DNA of 59,938 nt, taken from assembly GCA_017454585.1 (NCBI GenBank), contig JAFTCU010000282.1, forward strand, positions 1 through 59,938. Direction: 5' to 3'. How positions within the stretch are numbered: the stretch's first letter is position 1; every line of letters starts with the position of its first letter. Both the position numbers and the translations under genes were made by a program. Shown piece after piece: positions 24,949 through 33,821 of this stretch. The stretch is from Thermoguttaceae bacterium (GTDB lineage: Bacteria > Planctomycetota > Planctomycetia > Pirellulales > Thermoguttaceae). The notes below the pieces were generated by a model. That model worked only from the letters and a program-made list of their open reading frames with translations. It did no database searches and was not told the origin of the DNA.

Positions 24949-27153
24949 ATGCTCTCGATCCTCAAAAATCCCTCCATTTTGTTTCTTCTTTGTATCTGCG
25001 CGGTCTGTGCGAACGCGCAGGAAAAAGTCTTTTACGTGAATACTGACTCAGGCAACGACACGACCGGAAACGGCTCCGCATCCGCTCCATGGCAGAGCGT
25101 TCAGAAAGCCCGCGACGCGGTCCGCGCCCTGCGCAAAACCGAAGGTTTCCCCAAAGACGGCGTGGCGGTGGAACTCACCGGGACGTTTATGTGCCCGACC
25201 GAAACGCTGGAATTTACGGCTGAGGACGGCGGCGAAAGTGCCGACGCTCCGATGATCTACCGTGCGTCAAAGGACGGCGCCCTCTTCGTCGGCGGAAGCC
25301 AGCTCAAGGCCGAGTGGTTCACGAAAGTGGAAGACGCCGAAACGCTTGCCCGGCTGAAGGACTGCGCCAAAGGAAAGGTTTTCGCCTGTGATTTGACGAA
25401 GGCTGGCATTCCGCAGATCGAGCCGCTCCCGGTGAAATTCCGCACGTGGCCGTCGGTGGAACTTTTCTCGAACGACCGCGCCATGCAGATCGCCCGCTTC
25501 CCGAATGAGGGCTGGCTGGAGATCCCGAATGTGATCGACCGCGGCGTCGATCCGGTGGACCGGACGAAAGATGAATGGGAATTCGGTGTCCGCCCGCCCG
25601 TTTTTGAGTACTCCGAGGATGAACCGGCTCGCTGGGACGTTTCCCGAGGCGTGTGGCTCATGGGGTTCTGGTGCATGGACTGGTACTCGGAATCGCTGAA
25701 ACTTGCGTCGATCGATAAAGAAAAGAAGCGGTTCACGACGGAGGTCAATTCCCTCTACGGCGTCGGAAACCATAGCAAATGGCATACGGCCAAGCGCCGC
25801 TACTACGCCTTCAACCTCCTCGAGGAACTCGATGCGCCCGGCGAGTGGTACATCGACCAGGAGAAAAACGTCCTTTACTTCTACCCGGTGGAAGGCGACC
25901 TTTCGAGTGTTTTCCTTTCGGTGCAGAAAAACCCGATTTTCAATATTCACGACGCGAAATTCTTCATTCTGGACGGGATCCAGGCGAAATGCTCGCTCGG
26001 TCTGGCCGTTTATCTGGTGCGCTGCGAGGATTCCGTCATTCGGAATGTTCGCGTGTACAATATGACGAACGACGGGATCTGCATTTCCAGCGGTCACCGG
26101 AACGGACTGACAAAATCCGAAGTTTTCGGGACCGGCCGGACATGCGTCTCGCTCTGGGGCGGCGACCGTAAAACGCTCGAAAAATGCGAAAACTACGTGA
26201 CCCACTGCCACCTGCACCACTCCGGCCGCCTGCAGAGAAACGGGGGATACTGTCTCACTTTCAACGGCTGCGGCAATTACATCGCACACAATCTGATCCA
26301 TGATTCCCCCTACATCTGTGTGACTTACGGCGGGAACGAACATCTGTTTGAGTTCAACGAGGTCCACAGCGCGATGATGGAAAGCGGCGACGGCGGCGGC
26401 TTGTACACCGGCCGCGACTGGGGGTCGCTCGGAAACGTCGTGCAATTCAATTACTTCCACCACTTCGGTGCGGCTGGCGTGGAGTGGCAGAAGGCGCACG
26501 GCCTGAATCCGGACTACCAGCCCCTGAAAGAAAGCATCATGGTCATGGGCGTTTACCTCGATGACTGCGACAGCGGTGACACGGTGCAGAATAACGTGTT
26601 CTATAAAACGGGCTGGTCAGCTTTCGTCGGCGGAGGCCGCTACAATAAGATCCTGAACAATCTGTTCCTCGACTGCACGTGTGCCGTCCATTTCGACGAC
26701 CGCGGCCTTGCGCGTGCGAAACCGGGCGAGGGATTCCAGAACGGCTGGGATCTGCTGAAGAAGATCCAGGACCTCGGCTTCGACCAGTCGCCGTGGAAGG
26801 AGCGCTACCCGTTCATCCAGAACGTGATGGAGGACGATCCGAAACTCCCGCTTCACAACACGGTGGAAGGGAACGTTTCGATCGGCTCGACGTGGCTCCA
26901 GATGCACAATTCGGCCCGGCAAACCTCCCTGCACCGGATCAACTTCCGGAACAACTACGTGTTTTCGCCGCCGGAGTCGCAAAAAGACCTTTTCCCGCTG
27001 AACGAGGACGGCTCGATCCGCGCGGAGTTCCGCGAAGAAACGCTTCAGTTCGACGATCCGGAAAAAGACGATTTCAAGGCGCTTCAGGCTGAGGTTCGAA
27101 AATACGTACCGGAATTCAAACCCATCCCGGTGGAAAAGATTGGAAACCGATAA
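24949..27153 (+). CDS. Secreted right-handed beta-helix protein, possible polysaccharide-active enzyme
   Basis: The ATG at 24949 opens a signal peptide (ILFLLCICAVCANA). VFYVNTDSGNDTTGNGSASAPWQSVQKARDAV is the usual start of secreted pectate-lyase-like and GH141-like helix proteins. The product is 734 residues. An N-terminal region with a jelly-roll-like insertion is followed by parallel beta-helix coils such as FILDGIQAKCSLGLAVYLVRCEDSVIRNVRVYNMTNDGICI, NGCGNYIAHNLIHDSPYICVTYGGNEHLFEFNEVH and GGGRYNKILNNLFLDC. The architecture resembles GH141 (fucosidase/xylanase) proteins, but the catalytic residues could not be confirmed by eye. It probably acts on plant or host glycans in the periplasm or outside the cell. 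Confidence 0.75.
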   Translation: MLSILKNPSILFLLCICAVCANAQEKVFYVNTDSGNDTTGNGSASAPWQSVQKARDAVRALRKTEGFPKDGVAVELTGTFMCPTETLEFTAEDGGESADAPMIYRASKDGALFVGGSQLKAEWFTKVEDAETLARLKDCAKGKVFACDLTKAGIPQIEPLPVKFRTWPSVELFSNDRAMQIARFPNEGWLEIPNVIDRGVDPVDRTKDEWEFGVRPPVFEYSEDEPARWDVSRGVWLMGFWCMDWYSESLKLASIDKEKKRFTTEVNSLYGVGNHSKWHTAKRRYYAFNLLEELDAPGEWYIDQEKNVLYFYPVEGDLSSVFLSVQKNPIFNIHDAKFFILDGIQAKCSLGLAVYLVRCEDSVIRNVRVYNMTNDGICISSGHRNGLTKSEVFGTGRTCVSLWGGDRKTLEKCENYVTHCHLHHSGRLQRNGGYCLTFNGCGNYIAHNLIHDSPYICVTYGGNEHLFEFNEVHSAMMESGDGGGLYTGRDWGSLGNVVQFNYFHHFGAAGVEWQKAHGLNPDYQPLKESIMVMGVYLDDCDSGDTVQNNVFYKTGWSAFVGGGRYNKILNNLFLDCTCAVHFDDRGLARAKPGEGFQNGWDLLKKIQDLGFDQSPWKERYPFIQNVMEDDPKLPLHNTVEGNVSIGSTWLQMHNSARQTSLHRINFRNNYVFSPPESQKDLFPLNEDGSIRAEFREETLQFDDPEKDDFKALQAEVRKYVPEFKPIPVEKIGNR

Positions 27154-27164
27154 AAATCTATGGT

Positions 27165-27277
27165 ACGACGCTTCCAGCGTCGTCCCCGTAGATTTTGATT
27201 TTGACACAAGGCTGGAAGCGTCGTCCCCGTAGATTTTGGATTTTGACATAAGGCTGGAAGCGTCGTCCCCTGTAGAT
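27165..27277. repeat. About 42-bp direct repeat, nearly three units, with palindromic core
   Basis: The core GCTGGAAGCGTCGTCCCC followed by GTAGATTTT occurs at 27211 and 27253. A first unit (27165-27183) has the palindromic form ACGACGCTTCCAGCGTCGT. The units are separated by GATTTTGACA(C/T)A. They fill the gap between two convergent genes. The same palindrome recurs at 30105-30127. Confidence 0.7.
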
Positions 27278-28345
27278 TCACGGGATCCCGCGTACGATCC
27301 ACGGGCCGATGATCCGTGTCACCCAGACAGGCAGACGCTTCCAGACCCGGATCGCCAGGCCGTATGACGAATTATCCGGACGCACGTCGTCCATCGTTCC
27401 TTCACGAACGTAGTACTTCCAAACAACTGGGACCTCTTCCGCGCCCCACTGCTTTTTGAAATGCCACGTTCCCCCGCCGACCGAGCTGCGGCCAAAGTCG
27501 AAGATTTTCGCGCCGCGGTCCTCCAGACTGTGCTTGAGAAGATTCCAGTACAGAAACATATTGGCGCACTGGGCGTTGGCCCAACGAAGGGTCCCGGCGC
27601 TTGGGACCTCCGTAATTTCTTTACCATGGACGAGGATCGCGGCAGAAGCCACACGGTTTTCCGGCGTTTTCACGAGGCAGATCTCGATCATCTCCCCCAG
27701 CTCGTCGAACATCACGTCGAACAGGCGGCGCGAGTAAACCGGCGTCCCGACGTTCCGCATCGTCTCGGCAAAAACGGCGTAAAACTCCGTCAAAAGCTCT
27801 TTTCCGCCCCACTCCGCGCGCAGGCCCGCCTTCTCGCCTTTGCGGATCTGGTTCCGGACTTTCGGCCCGACCGCCTTCCAAAGTTCCTCGGACGTCTCAG
27901 GAAATTTCAGCTCCATCAGGACCTTCCCCCGCCGCTCGAACGTCAGGCTGGGGTGCGTCATCTCGTGGATGTTGCGGAGTTCCAGATACTTCACGCCGAG
28001 CGAGTCCGCGAGTTTCACCGCCTCATCGATCAGTGCACGCTCGACGTTTTCCCGCGTCTCTTCGTCCAAATCGCCAGAAACTACGCATCCGCCGACGTTC
28101 ACATACGGGACGCTGATCAAATGCCGCCCAAAGAGCGGGCTGCGCATAAAAACGAGCGGAAGCGCGCCAAGCAGAACGCCCTCGCCGTCAGACCGGGCCG
28201 TGATCGTGTAGAGTTTCTGCCGAAGCCCCGCCTCAACGATGCGGCCCCACTGGGGGTAAAAGCCCGGATGAAGCCGGGAGCGGCCAGCCGTCAGAGCGTC
28301 AAATTCGGCGGCAGAAAGCGGCGTGTGCCCGATCTCAAGGTTCAT
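27278..28345 (-). CDS. FemAB-family acyl/aminoacyltransferase, PEP-CTERM-associated type
   Basis: The product is 355 residues with a doubled GNAT fold. Key segments are HPGFYPQWGRIVEAG, FGRHLISVPYVNVGG, GVKYLELRNIHE, WKAVGPKVRNQIRKGEKAGL (the FemAB RNQIRKA-type motif), MRNVGTPVYSRRLFDVMF, and IFDFGRSSVGGGTWHFKKQWGAEEVP. These closely resemble the FemAB-related proteins linked to exosortase/PEP-CTERM systems (TIGR03019 type). Such proteins probably transfer an amino acid or acyl group during exopolysaccharide or peptidoglycan modification. A PEP-CTERM protein is encoded at 49971. Its start overlaps the end of coaX by 11 bases, so the two are co-translated. Confidence 0.8.
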   Translation of the reverse strand: MNLEIGHTPLSAAEFDALTAGRSRLHPGFYPQWGRIVEAGLRQKLYTITARSDGEGVLLGALPLVFMRSPLFGRHLISVPYVNVGGCVVSGDLDEETRENVERALIDEAVKLADSLGVKYLELRNIHEMTHPSLTFERRGKVLMELKFPETSEELWKAVGPKVRNQIRKGEKAGLRAEWGGKELLTEFYAVFAETMRNVGTPVYSRRLFDVMFDELGEMIEICLVKTPENRVASAAILVHGKEITEVPSAGTLRWANAQCANMFLYWNLLKHSLEDRGAKIFDFGRSSVGGGTWHFKKQWGAEEVPVVWKYYVREGTMDDVRPDNSSYGLAIRVWKRLPVWVTRIIGPWIVRGIP

Positions 28346-29111
28346 ACTTTAACTTCCGAATCGTCGTCCAAATTCCCTTCATCACCATCTCGTCCACATA
28401 GGTGAAACCCTCACCCAGCGCGTCACGGACGGTTTTCGCGCCGCCGCCAGTGAGGAAAATTTGCGGGGGAATCGCAAGGGTCGAAGCGGTACGGGCGGTA
28501 AGTTCGCGAATGGTCCCGACCATTCCCCAGAACAGGCCGGCCTGCATCGCCGCGATCGTGTTCTGCGCGACGGACGGGATCCCGTGAGTTTCCATCCGGT
28601 GAAGCATTTCCATTACGTCGATCTCCGGCAATGCGTCTGTCTGCTGATCCATCGCGACCGCGCCCATCCTCAGGCCCGGCGCAAACGCCCCGCCGCGAAA
28701 GACGCCGTTTTCGTCCACCAGATCGACCTTGGCGACGGTTCCAAGGTCCACGATGATGGCCGGCCGGCCCGGGTCACGGATCTCGTTTGCCGTGATGGCC
28801 GAAAGAAGCAGATCGACTCCGACTTTTTCTGGGAACTCGACATCCACCTGAATTGGAACGTTCAGTGCGTTCAACACGTTTACACGGTCTCCGGGGCGAT
28901 TCTGCGCGAGCCACTCCGTGACTTTCCGGAAAATGTTCCGGTTCACACTGGCGATCCACCACTCACACGGTTTTCCGTCCGCGTGAAGTGTTTGAAGGAT
29001 TTCCGGAAAACTGGCCGTAAAATCTGAATCCTGATGAGGAACACGAAAGACCGATTTTTCGTCACTGAGTTTGCAGCGTGTGTTTCCAATATCAAGTGCG
29101 ATGCTAATCAT
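28335..29111 (-). CDS. coaX: Type III pantothenate kinase
   Basis: CoaX phosphorylates pantothenate in the first step of CoA synthesis. The product is 258 residues, normal for the family. It has the actin-like ATPase motifs [14 protein letters not shown] (phosphate 1), [44 protein letters not shown], and the C-terminal [10 protein letters not shown]. It overlaps the uracil-DNA glycosylase gene by 8 bases upstream and the FemAB gene by 11 bases downstream, giving a tight three-gene unit. Confidence 0.92.
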   Translation of the reverse strand: MISIALDIGNTRCKLSDEKSVFRVPHQDSDFTASFPEILQTLHADGKPCEWWIASVNRNIFRKVTEWLAQNRPGDRVNVLNALNVPIQVDVEFPEKVGVDLLLSAITANEIRDPGRPAIIVDLGTVAKVDLVDENGVFRGGAFAPGLRMGAVAMDQQTDALPEIDVMEMLHRMETHGIPSVAQNTIAAMQAGLFWGMVGTIRELTARTASTLAIPPQIFLTGGGAKTVRDALGEGFTYVDEMVMKGIWTTIRKLKYEP

Positions 29112-30072
29112 TTTCGACTTTCAAACCCATTAATTTCATCAAAAACTGTAAGTCCTGCCAGGTCGCGGCCTTCTGCGACGGATTGCGCAGCAGGTAGGCC
29201 GGGTGGTACGTGCAAACGACCGTCGCATTTCTGTAGCGGTATTCGCGCTGACGCATGCGGCTGATGGTCGTCGTCGTGTCGAGCAGGTACTGCGCCGCTG
29301 ACGCGCCCAGGCAGCAAATGAATTTCGGCTTCACGATGTCGATCTGCGTGTCAAGGAACTGCCGGCACTTGAACGCTTCCTCGGGCATCGGAGCGCGGTT
29401 TCCCGGCGGACGGCATCGCAGAATGTTGCAGATGTACGTGTCTTCCTCACGCTTGATCTTCATGCCGTTTTCGATCATTTTCGTCAGGAGTTGCCCTGCC
29501 CGCCCGACGAACGGGATCCCCTGCCGGTCTTCATCCGCGCCGGGAGCCTCGCCGAGGAACATGAGCTCCGCGTAAGGATTCCCCACACCCAGAACCGTCT
29601 GGGTCCGGTTCGAGACCAGCTCGATGCAGCGCACGCACTGGCGGACTTTCTCACCCAGGAGGCGCAGCGCCTCGTGACGGTCTTCCATCAAAGGAAGAGC
29701 GGAGTAGTCTTCATGCGGCGGGACGATGATTTCTAACGAAAGAGCGGTTCTTTTCGGTGCCATATACTGCGTGGATTTTGAACCAGATGAAAGCGGGGAC
29801 GACATGGACCTCTGCCACGGCATGACATTGGAGGAAGGCTGTGACGTCGTTTCCCGTGAAGAATGAGACGTTTGCGGCCCCGGAGATTTCTGCCCAGACG
29901 AGCGTGAATCCGCAGGTAAACCAGTCAATACGGAAACCGGCGCCGGAGAAATTTTCGCCTCGTTCTCCTTCAGCGCGATCGCAAGTTTCCGTGCCTCGGT
30001 GCGTGAAATCTCCTCGATCCCTGCACATTGCAGAGCCTGAAGGCGCTGAAGGATGGCGTGACGTAAATTCAT
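29104..30072 (-). CDS. Family 4 uracil-DNA glycosylase
   Basis: This enzyme removes uracil from DNA in base excision repair and carries a 4Fe-4S cluster. The ATG at 30072 is used; a TTG eight codons upstream is less likely. Residues about 45-115 are a Ser/Pro/Thr-rich linker after a short N-terminal helix ([20 protein letters not shown]). The catalytic domain has CVRCIEL with two cluster cysteines, [39 protein letters not shown] (further cysteines) and [14 protein letters not shown]. The N-terminal extension is common in planctomycete and many other family 4 enzymes. Confidence 0.92.
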   Translation of the reverse strand: MNLRHAILQRLQALQCAGIEEISRTEARKLAIALKENEAKISPAPVSVLTGLPADSRSSGQKSPGPQTSHSSRETTSQPSSNVMPWQRSMSSPLSSGSKSTQYMAPKRTALSLEIIVPPHEDYSALPLMEDRHEALRLLGEKVRQCVRCIELVSNRTQTVLGVGNPYAELMFLGEAPGADEDRQGIPFVGRAGQLLTKMIENGMKIKREEDTYICNILRCRPPGNRAPMPEEAFKCRQFLDTQIDIVKPKFICCLGASAAQYLLDTTTTISRMRQREYRYRNATVVCTYHPAYLLRNPSQKAATWQDLQFLMKLMGLKVEND

Positions 30073-30104
30073 CTTGAAACCTGAAAAGGGTAGCAAAATC
30101 TTGC

Positions 30105-30127
30105 GGGGACGACGCTTCCAGCGTCGT
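30105..30127. repeat. Isolated copy of the GACGACGCTTCCAGCGTCGT palindrome
   Basis: GGGGACGACGCTTCCAGCGTCGT here is the reverse complement of the core of the tandem repeat at 27165-27277. It lies upstream of the uracil-DNA glycosylase start and touches the large inverted repeat that begins at 30130. Confidence 0.65.
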
Positions 30128-30129
30128 TG

Positions 30130-30243
30130 AAAGCCCCCCTCTTTGAGGAGGGTGGCGCGTTAGCGCCGGGGGGAGTTGAGAGGCACATTTCAAACTCCCC
30201 CAGTCTCGCTCCGCTCGCCAGCCCCCTCACGGAGGGAGCCTTT
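30130..30243. repeat. 114-bp inverted repeat of the AAAGCCCCCCTC...GGGGGAGTT type
   Basis: The left arm (30130-30177, AAAGCCCCCCTCTTTGAGGA at its start) and the right arm (30192-30243, read in complement as AAAGGCTCCCTCCGTGAGGG) are imperfect copies in opposite orientation around a short GAGAGGCACATTTC centre. Each arm also holds its own small hairpins, for example GGCGCGTTAGCGCC. This class of G/C-rich boundary repeat occurs between genes in many gut and environmental bacteria. It separates the phenylacetate-CoA ligase and uracil-DNA glycosylase genes. Confidence 0.7.
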
Positions 30244-30254
30244 AAAATTACGGA

Positions 30255-31583
30255 TCATTTGTTCCGATTATCGACCACGCGGTTCACTTTCCCTTCGCTG
30301 CGGATCAGCGTGTATGGCTGAACGAGCGTGACACGAACCGAAAGGCCGATGATCTGCGAGATGGACTGCTGGATCTTCTGCTGGAACTGCTCGACCGAGC
30401 GGACCGTATCGTCCACGGCGTCGGCGGTCGCTTCCACTTTCACCTCAATGCGGTCCAAACCATCTGCACCTTTATCGAGCACGATCTGGAAGTGCGGCGA
30501 AGCGCCTTCCACGCGCAAAATACCCGTTTCGATTTGGGACGGGAACACGTTCACACCGCGGATGATGAGCATGTCGTCGCTGCGGCGGCGGATCGGACGA
30601 ATACGGCGAATAGTACGCCCGCAGGGACACTGCTCCACGTCGATCGTCGTAATGTCGCGCGTTCTGTAGCGCAGCATCGGCATGGCTTCCTTGCTCAGGG
30701 TCGAAAGGACCAGCTCGCCTTCCGTCCCGTCCGGAAGCGGTTCACCGGTCGCCGGGTCGATGATCTCCGGGAAGAAATGATCCTCGAAAATGTGCATGCC
30801 GTCCTGGAAACAGCACTCCGCGCCGACGCCCGGGCCAAGGATCTCCGAAAGACCGTAAATGTTGAACGCACGAATGCCGGCTTCTTCCTCAATGTAGTGG
30901 CGGACTTCTTCCGACCACGGTTCCGCGCCGAAAACGCCGAATTTGATCGGCAGGTCGCGCATATTAATACCCAACCGGTGCGCTTTGTCGATGATATGAA
31001 CGAAATAGCTCGGAGTACAGGAGCAGCAGGTGACGTTGAAGTCGCGCATGATCATGATCTGCCGCTCGGTATTTCCGCCGGAGATCGGAACGACGGTACA
31101 ACCGAGGGCCGACGCGCCGCCGTGAAGTCCCAGACCGCCCGTGAACAGACCGTAGCCGTAGGCGTTCTGCACGATGTCCTGCGAGGTCACGCCGTACCCG
31201 ACCAGAGCGCGGGCCACCACATTATCCCAAACCTCGAGGTCCTCTTTCGTGTACGCGACCACGATCGGCTTACCCGTCGTTCCGCTCGAAGCGTGCAGAC
31301 GAACGATCTCCTTCAGCGGGGAGGCGAACATTCCGTACGGATACGTGTCACGTAAATCGACCTTCATCGTGAACGGCAGCTTTACAATGTCGTCGATGCT
31401 CTGGATGTCCTCTGGGGTCACGCCCATTTTATTCATGCGGTTTCTGTACAGCTCCACGTTTTCATACGCACGTTTTACCATGTGGATGAGTCTTCGGGAT
31501 TGTAGTTCACGTAACTGCTCGTGAGGCAGATAGTCCGGGGCACTAATCGGATGAAAAGGCGGAATTGTCTTGGGAGTGGTCAT
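30255..31583 (-). CDS. paaK: Phenylacetate-CoA ligase
   Basis: The product is 442 residues, the family's normal length. It has the AMP-binding P-loop HASSGTTGKPIVVAYTKEDLEVW, the stretch YGYGLFTGGLGLHGGASALGCTVVP, FGAEPWSEEVRHYIEE, YGLSEILGPGVGAEC, RYRTRDIT and the C-terminal hinge RRSDDMLIIRGVNVFPSQIE. It makes phenylacetyl-CoA (or a related aryl-CoA) from the acid, ATP and CoA. No paa ring-cleavage genes are near, so in this organism it may serve aromatic amino acid metabolism (indolepyruvate/phenylpyruvate products) instead of degradation. Confidence 0.92.
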   Translation of the reverse strand: MTTPKTIPPFHPISAPDYLPHEQLRELQSRRLIHMVKRAYENVELYRNRMNKMGVTPEDIQSIDDIVKLPFTMKVDLRDTYPYGMFASPLKEIVRLHASSGTTGKPIVVAYTKEDLEVWDNVVARALVGYGVTSQDIVQNAYGYGLFTGGLGLHGGASALGCTVVPISGGNTERQIMIMRDFNVTCCSCTPSYFVHIIDKAHRLGINMRDLPIKFGVFGAEPWSEEVRHYIEEEAGIRAFNIYGLSEILGPGVGAECCFQDGMHIFEDHFFPEIIDPATGEPLPDGTEGELVLSTLSKEAMPMLRYRTRDITTIDVEQCPCGRTIRRIRPIRRRSDDMLIIRGVNVFPSQIETGILRVEGASPHFQIVLDKGADGLDRIEVKVEATADAVDDTVRSVEQFQQKIQQSISQIIGLSVRVTLVQPYTLIRSEGKVNRVVDNRNK

Positions 31584-31762
31584 TTTTTGATCTCATTCAA
31601 AAACAAGAAAAAGGTGGAAAAAATACATTTTCTAAAGTATATCCCGTTCCAGAATTTAGTCCACTCCCTCGGGGTAAATTTCAACGGGGAAAGAAAGACA
31701 AAAAAAGAAATTTTCGCCCAATCACCCCCCAGATAGGGGGATAGGCTTTTAACTATATCCCC

Positions 31763-31795
31763 AAGGTTTACTTCCCGAAAAAGGAAGTAAACCTT
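31763..31795. terminator. Perfect 13-bp hairpin between ftsY and paaK
   Basis: AAGGTTTACTTCC (31763-31775) pairs fully with GGAAGTAAACCTT (31783-31795) around a CGAAAAA loop. No long T-run follows on either strand, so it may be a terminator after ftsY (minus strand) or an RNA-stabilising structure. A smaller CCCCCC/GGGGG hairpin lies just before it (31725-31740). The rest of 31584-31827 shows no gene. Confidence 0.5.
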
Positions 31796-31827
31796 GAAAC
31801 ACCCTCGAACTCGAGGTTCACTCCTGA

Positions 31828-32745
31828 TTATTCTTCCGTGAACATCGCATCCACGTACGCATCCGGGTCGAAGAGTGCGAAATCGGACGCCTGCTCCCCT
31901 ACCCCGATGTACTTCACGGGGAGATTTACCTGTTTGCGGATCGCCACAGCGCAGCCGCCCTTGGCCGTCCCGTCAAGTTTCGCGAGGATCAAACCGTTAC
32001 AGTGTACGGACTCGGTGAAATGTTTTGCCTGGCTGATCCCGTTCTGGCCGGTCGTCGCGTCGAGAACGAGCAGAATTTCATGAGGAGCATCGGGCAAAAC
32101 CTTCCCAATGACGCGGTGGATTTTTTCCAGCTCACGCATGAGGTTGATCTGGGTCTGGAGGCGCCCTGCCGTATCGACGATGCAAACGTCCGCCTTCGAT
32201 TTGACAGCCGTATCGACCGCATTATATGCGACACTTGCCGGATCACATCCAGGTTTCCCGGTCACGATTTCCGCTCCCAGACGCCCTGCCCAGACGGTAA
32301 GCTGCTCGACGGCCGCGGCGCGGAATGTGTCGGCGGCACCCAAAACGACCGTTTTCCCCTGATCGCGGAAGAGTTTGCAGAGTTTCGCGATGGACGTCGT
32401 TTTCCCGCTTCCATTGACGCCACAGACCATGATGACCGTCGGTCCCTCGGGACGCAATTCGATCGGCGAGGCGTCCTGACGCATGATCGCTTTGAGCTTT
32501 TCCTTTACGAAATCGGTTAGATCCTTCATGAAAACCACGCGGCCGCGGAAAGCCCTGGCAGTTTCGTCGCGAATCTCTTTGGCGGCTTCCACCCCCATGT
32601 CGGTCTTGATGAGCGAAGCGAAAAGTTCCTCGAGAAACGCTTCATCCACCAGCCGGCCTTCCGTCTTGAAAAGGTCACGAATGTCCGTGTTTAAAATCCG
32701 CTTCGTCTTTTCCAGACCGCGTTTGAGCAAGCCGAACAATCCCAT
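31828..32745 (-). CDS. ftsY: Signal recognition particle receptor FtsY
   Basis: FtsY is the SRP receptor GTPase that brings ribosome-nascent chains to the Sec translocon. The product is 305 residues: a short N domain (LKRGLEKTKRIL, FLEELFASLIKTDMGVEAA) and the G domain with VCGVNGSGKTTSIAKL (G1), AADTFRAAAVEQL, VDTAGRLQ (G3), LAKLDGTAKGG (G4) and YIGVGEQASDFALFD. It lacks the long acidic A domain of the E. coli protein. Its ATG shares one base with the nusB stop (TGATG), so they are coupled. Confidence 0.95.
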   Translation of the reverse strand: MGLFGLLKRGLEKTKRILNTDIRDLFKTEGRLVDEAFLEELFASLIKTDMGVEAAKEIRDETARAFRGRVVFMKDLTDFVKEKLKAIMRQDASPIELRPEGPTVIMVCGVNGSGKTTSIAKLCKLFRDQGKTVVLGAADTFRAAAVEQLTVWAGRLGAEIVTGKPGCDPASVAYNAVDTAVKSKADVCIVDTAGRLQTQINLMRELEKIHRVIGKVLPDAPHEILLVLDATTGQNGISQAKHFTESVHCNGLILAKLDGTAKGGCAVAIRKQVNLPVKYIGVGEQASDFALFDPDAYVDAMFTEE

Positions 32746-33194
32746 CAGTTCCCCTCTTTCCCGACCAGCGTCGCAGACAGTTTATTCTCGGCTTCCAGAT
32801 TTTTGCGGATTTTATCGAGGACACCATTCACAAAGCCACCCGATTTTTTGTCGCCGTATTCTTTCGCAATTTCGATCGCCTCGTTGATGAGGATCCCGAC
32901 CGGGTCTCTGGTATTCATCAGCTCAAACACACCGATACGCAAAACGTTTTTGTCGGTCTCGGCCAAACGAGAGAATTTCCAGTTTTCCAGAACCGCCTCA
33001 ATATAGGCGTCGATTTCCTTCTTTTGCTGCGTAACTCCCTCGATCAAAAAGTAAGCGTAACGAACCAGTTCCGGGTCCTTCTTGACCCTTTCCCGAATCA
33101 TATCATCCGGTACTCCTGCATCAGGATTCAAGTCCTGACTGAACAAGACCTGAAGAGCGACCGTACGCGCACGGCGATTTTTATCGATTAACAT
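32745..33194 (-). CDS. nusB: Transcription antitermination factor NusB
   Basis: NusB binds boxA RNA with S10 and supports rRNA antitermination. The product is 149 residues. It has the family segments NRRARTVALQVLFSQDLN at the N-terminus, FSRLAETDKNVLRIGVFELM, and VGILINEAIEIAKEYGDKKSGGFVNGVLDKI. It is the third gene of the rho-ribH-nusB-ftsY run, which also places two transcription-termination factors, Rho and NusB, in one unit. Confidence 0.95.
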   Translation of the reverse strand: MLIDKNRRARTVALQVLFSQDLNPDAGVPDDMIRERVKKDPELVRYAYFLIEGVTQQKKEIDAYIEAVLENWKFSRLAETDKNVLRIGVFELMNTRDPVGILINEAIEIAKEYGDKKSGGFVNGVLDKIRKNLEAENKLSATLVGKEGN

Positions 33195-33265
33195 TATTTC
33201 CTCTTTCCTTTAATTTCAGGCAATCAGCGTTCTGCTTTCGGCAGAATACAGGATCAAATTCCCCA

Positions 33266-33303
33266 TTTTCGGCACAGCCGAAACGTTAACTTCTGACTAC
33301 TGA
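33266..33303. repeat. Compound intergenic repeat, copy 2
   Basis: TTTTCGGCACAGCCGAAA at 33266-33283 is identical to the palindrome at 12824-12841. It too is followed by a degenerate TGACTAC tract (ACTTCTGACTACTGACTAC). It lies between ribH and nusB and touches the end of ribH. Confidence 0.6.
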
Positions 33304-33804
33304 CTACTTGATCCTCGCTTTCAAATCCAGCATTTCCATGAGCGCTTCCGCACAATCTGCGCCTTTGTTTCCAAGATGCGCTTTTTGGGTCTTATCACGC
33401 TGATCGTCATCTTCCGCGCTGCGAGCGAGAGCCTGTTCCACCGAATTGACGGTCAACACGCCGAACATAACGGGAATACCCGACTCGGCGCCCTGTTTCG
33501 CGAACATAATACTGATTGCACGGTTAATATGCTCGTCGTGAGACGTTTCCCCTTTGATCACGGCACCCAGAGCCAAAATCCCTGCGTGTTTCCCAGCCTT
33601 TATCAAAAGGCCCGAGACGGTCGGAATTTCGAACGCTCCAGGAACGTAATAAACGTCGATCTGATCATCCGGGACTCCCAGCTCGGCGAATTTTTTTTGC
33701 GCTCCACGTAACAGGCGTTCCGTAATTGTACGGTTGAACTTCGCAACGATGACCGCCACGCGCCCAGTAAATTGAGTTGATGGTTTTCCTTCGTAAATGT
33801 TCAT
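33304..33804 (-). CDS. ribH: 6,7-dimethyl-8-ribityllumazine synthase
   Basis: This is the penultimate enzyme of riboflavin synthesis. It has VAVIVAKFNRTITERLLRGA, DVYYVPGAFEIPTVS, LGALGAVIKGETSHDEHINRAIS-like segments with the catalytic His in SHDEH, and IPVMFGVLTVNSVEQALARS. The ATG at 33804 is given. A TTG at 33813 sits at better distance from an AAGGA site and would add three residues, so it is a real alternative. The gene follows rho within about 10-20 bases. The tail after NKGADCAEALMEML is normal. Confidence 0.94.
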   Translation of the reverse strand: MNIYEGKPSTQFTGRVAVIVAKFNRTITERLLRGAQKKFAELGVPDDQIDVYYVPGAFEIPTVSGLLIKAGKHAGILALGAVIKGETSHDEHINRAISIMFAKQGAESGIPVMFGVLTVNSVEQALARSAEDDDQRDKTQKAHLGNKGADCAEALMEMLDLKARIK

Positions 33805-33821
33805 TTTTTTCAAGGGTGTCC

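Noticed and set aside
27165..27277. CRISPR array
   Set aside because: There are only about three units, the spacing sequence is itself repeated and not variable, and no cas gene is near.
29841..30321. Short plus-strand frames around the intergenic inverted repeat
   Set aside because: They are low-complexity translations of the repeat or of the antisense of the uracil-DNA glycosylase linker.
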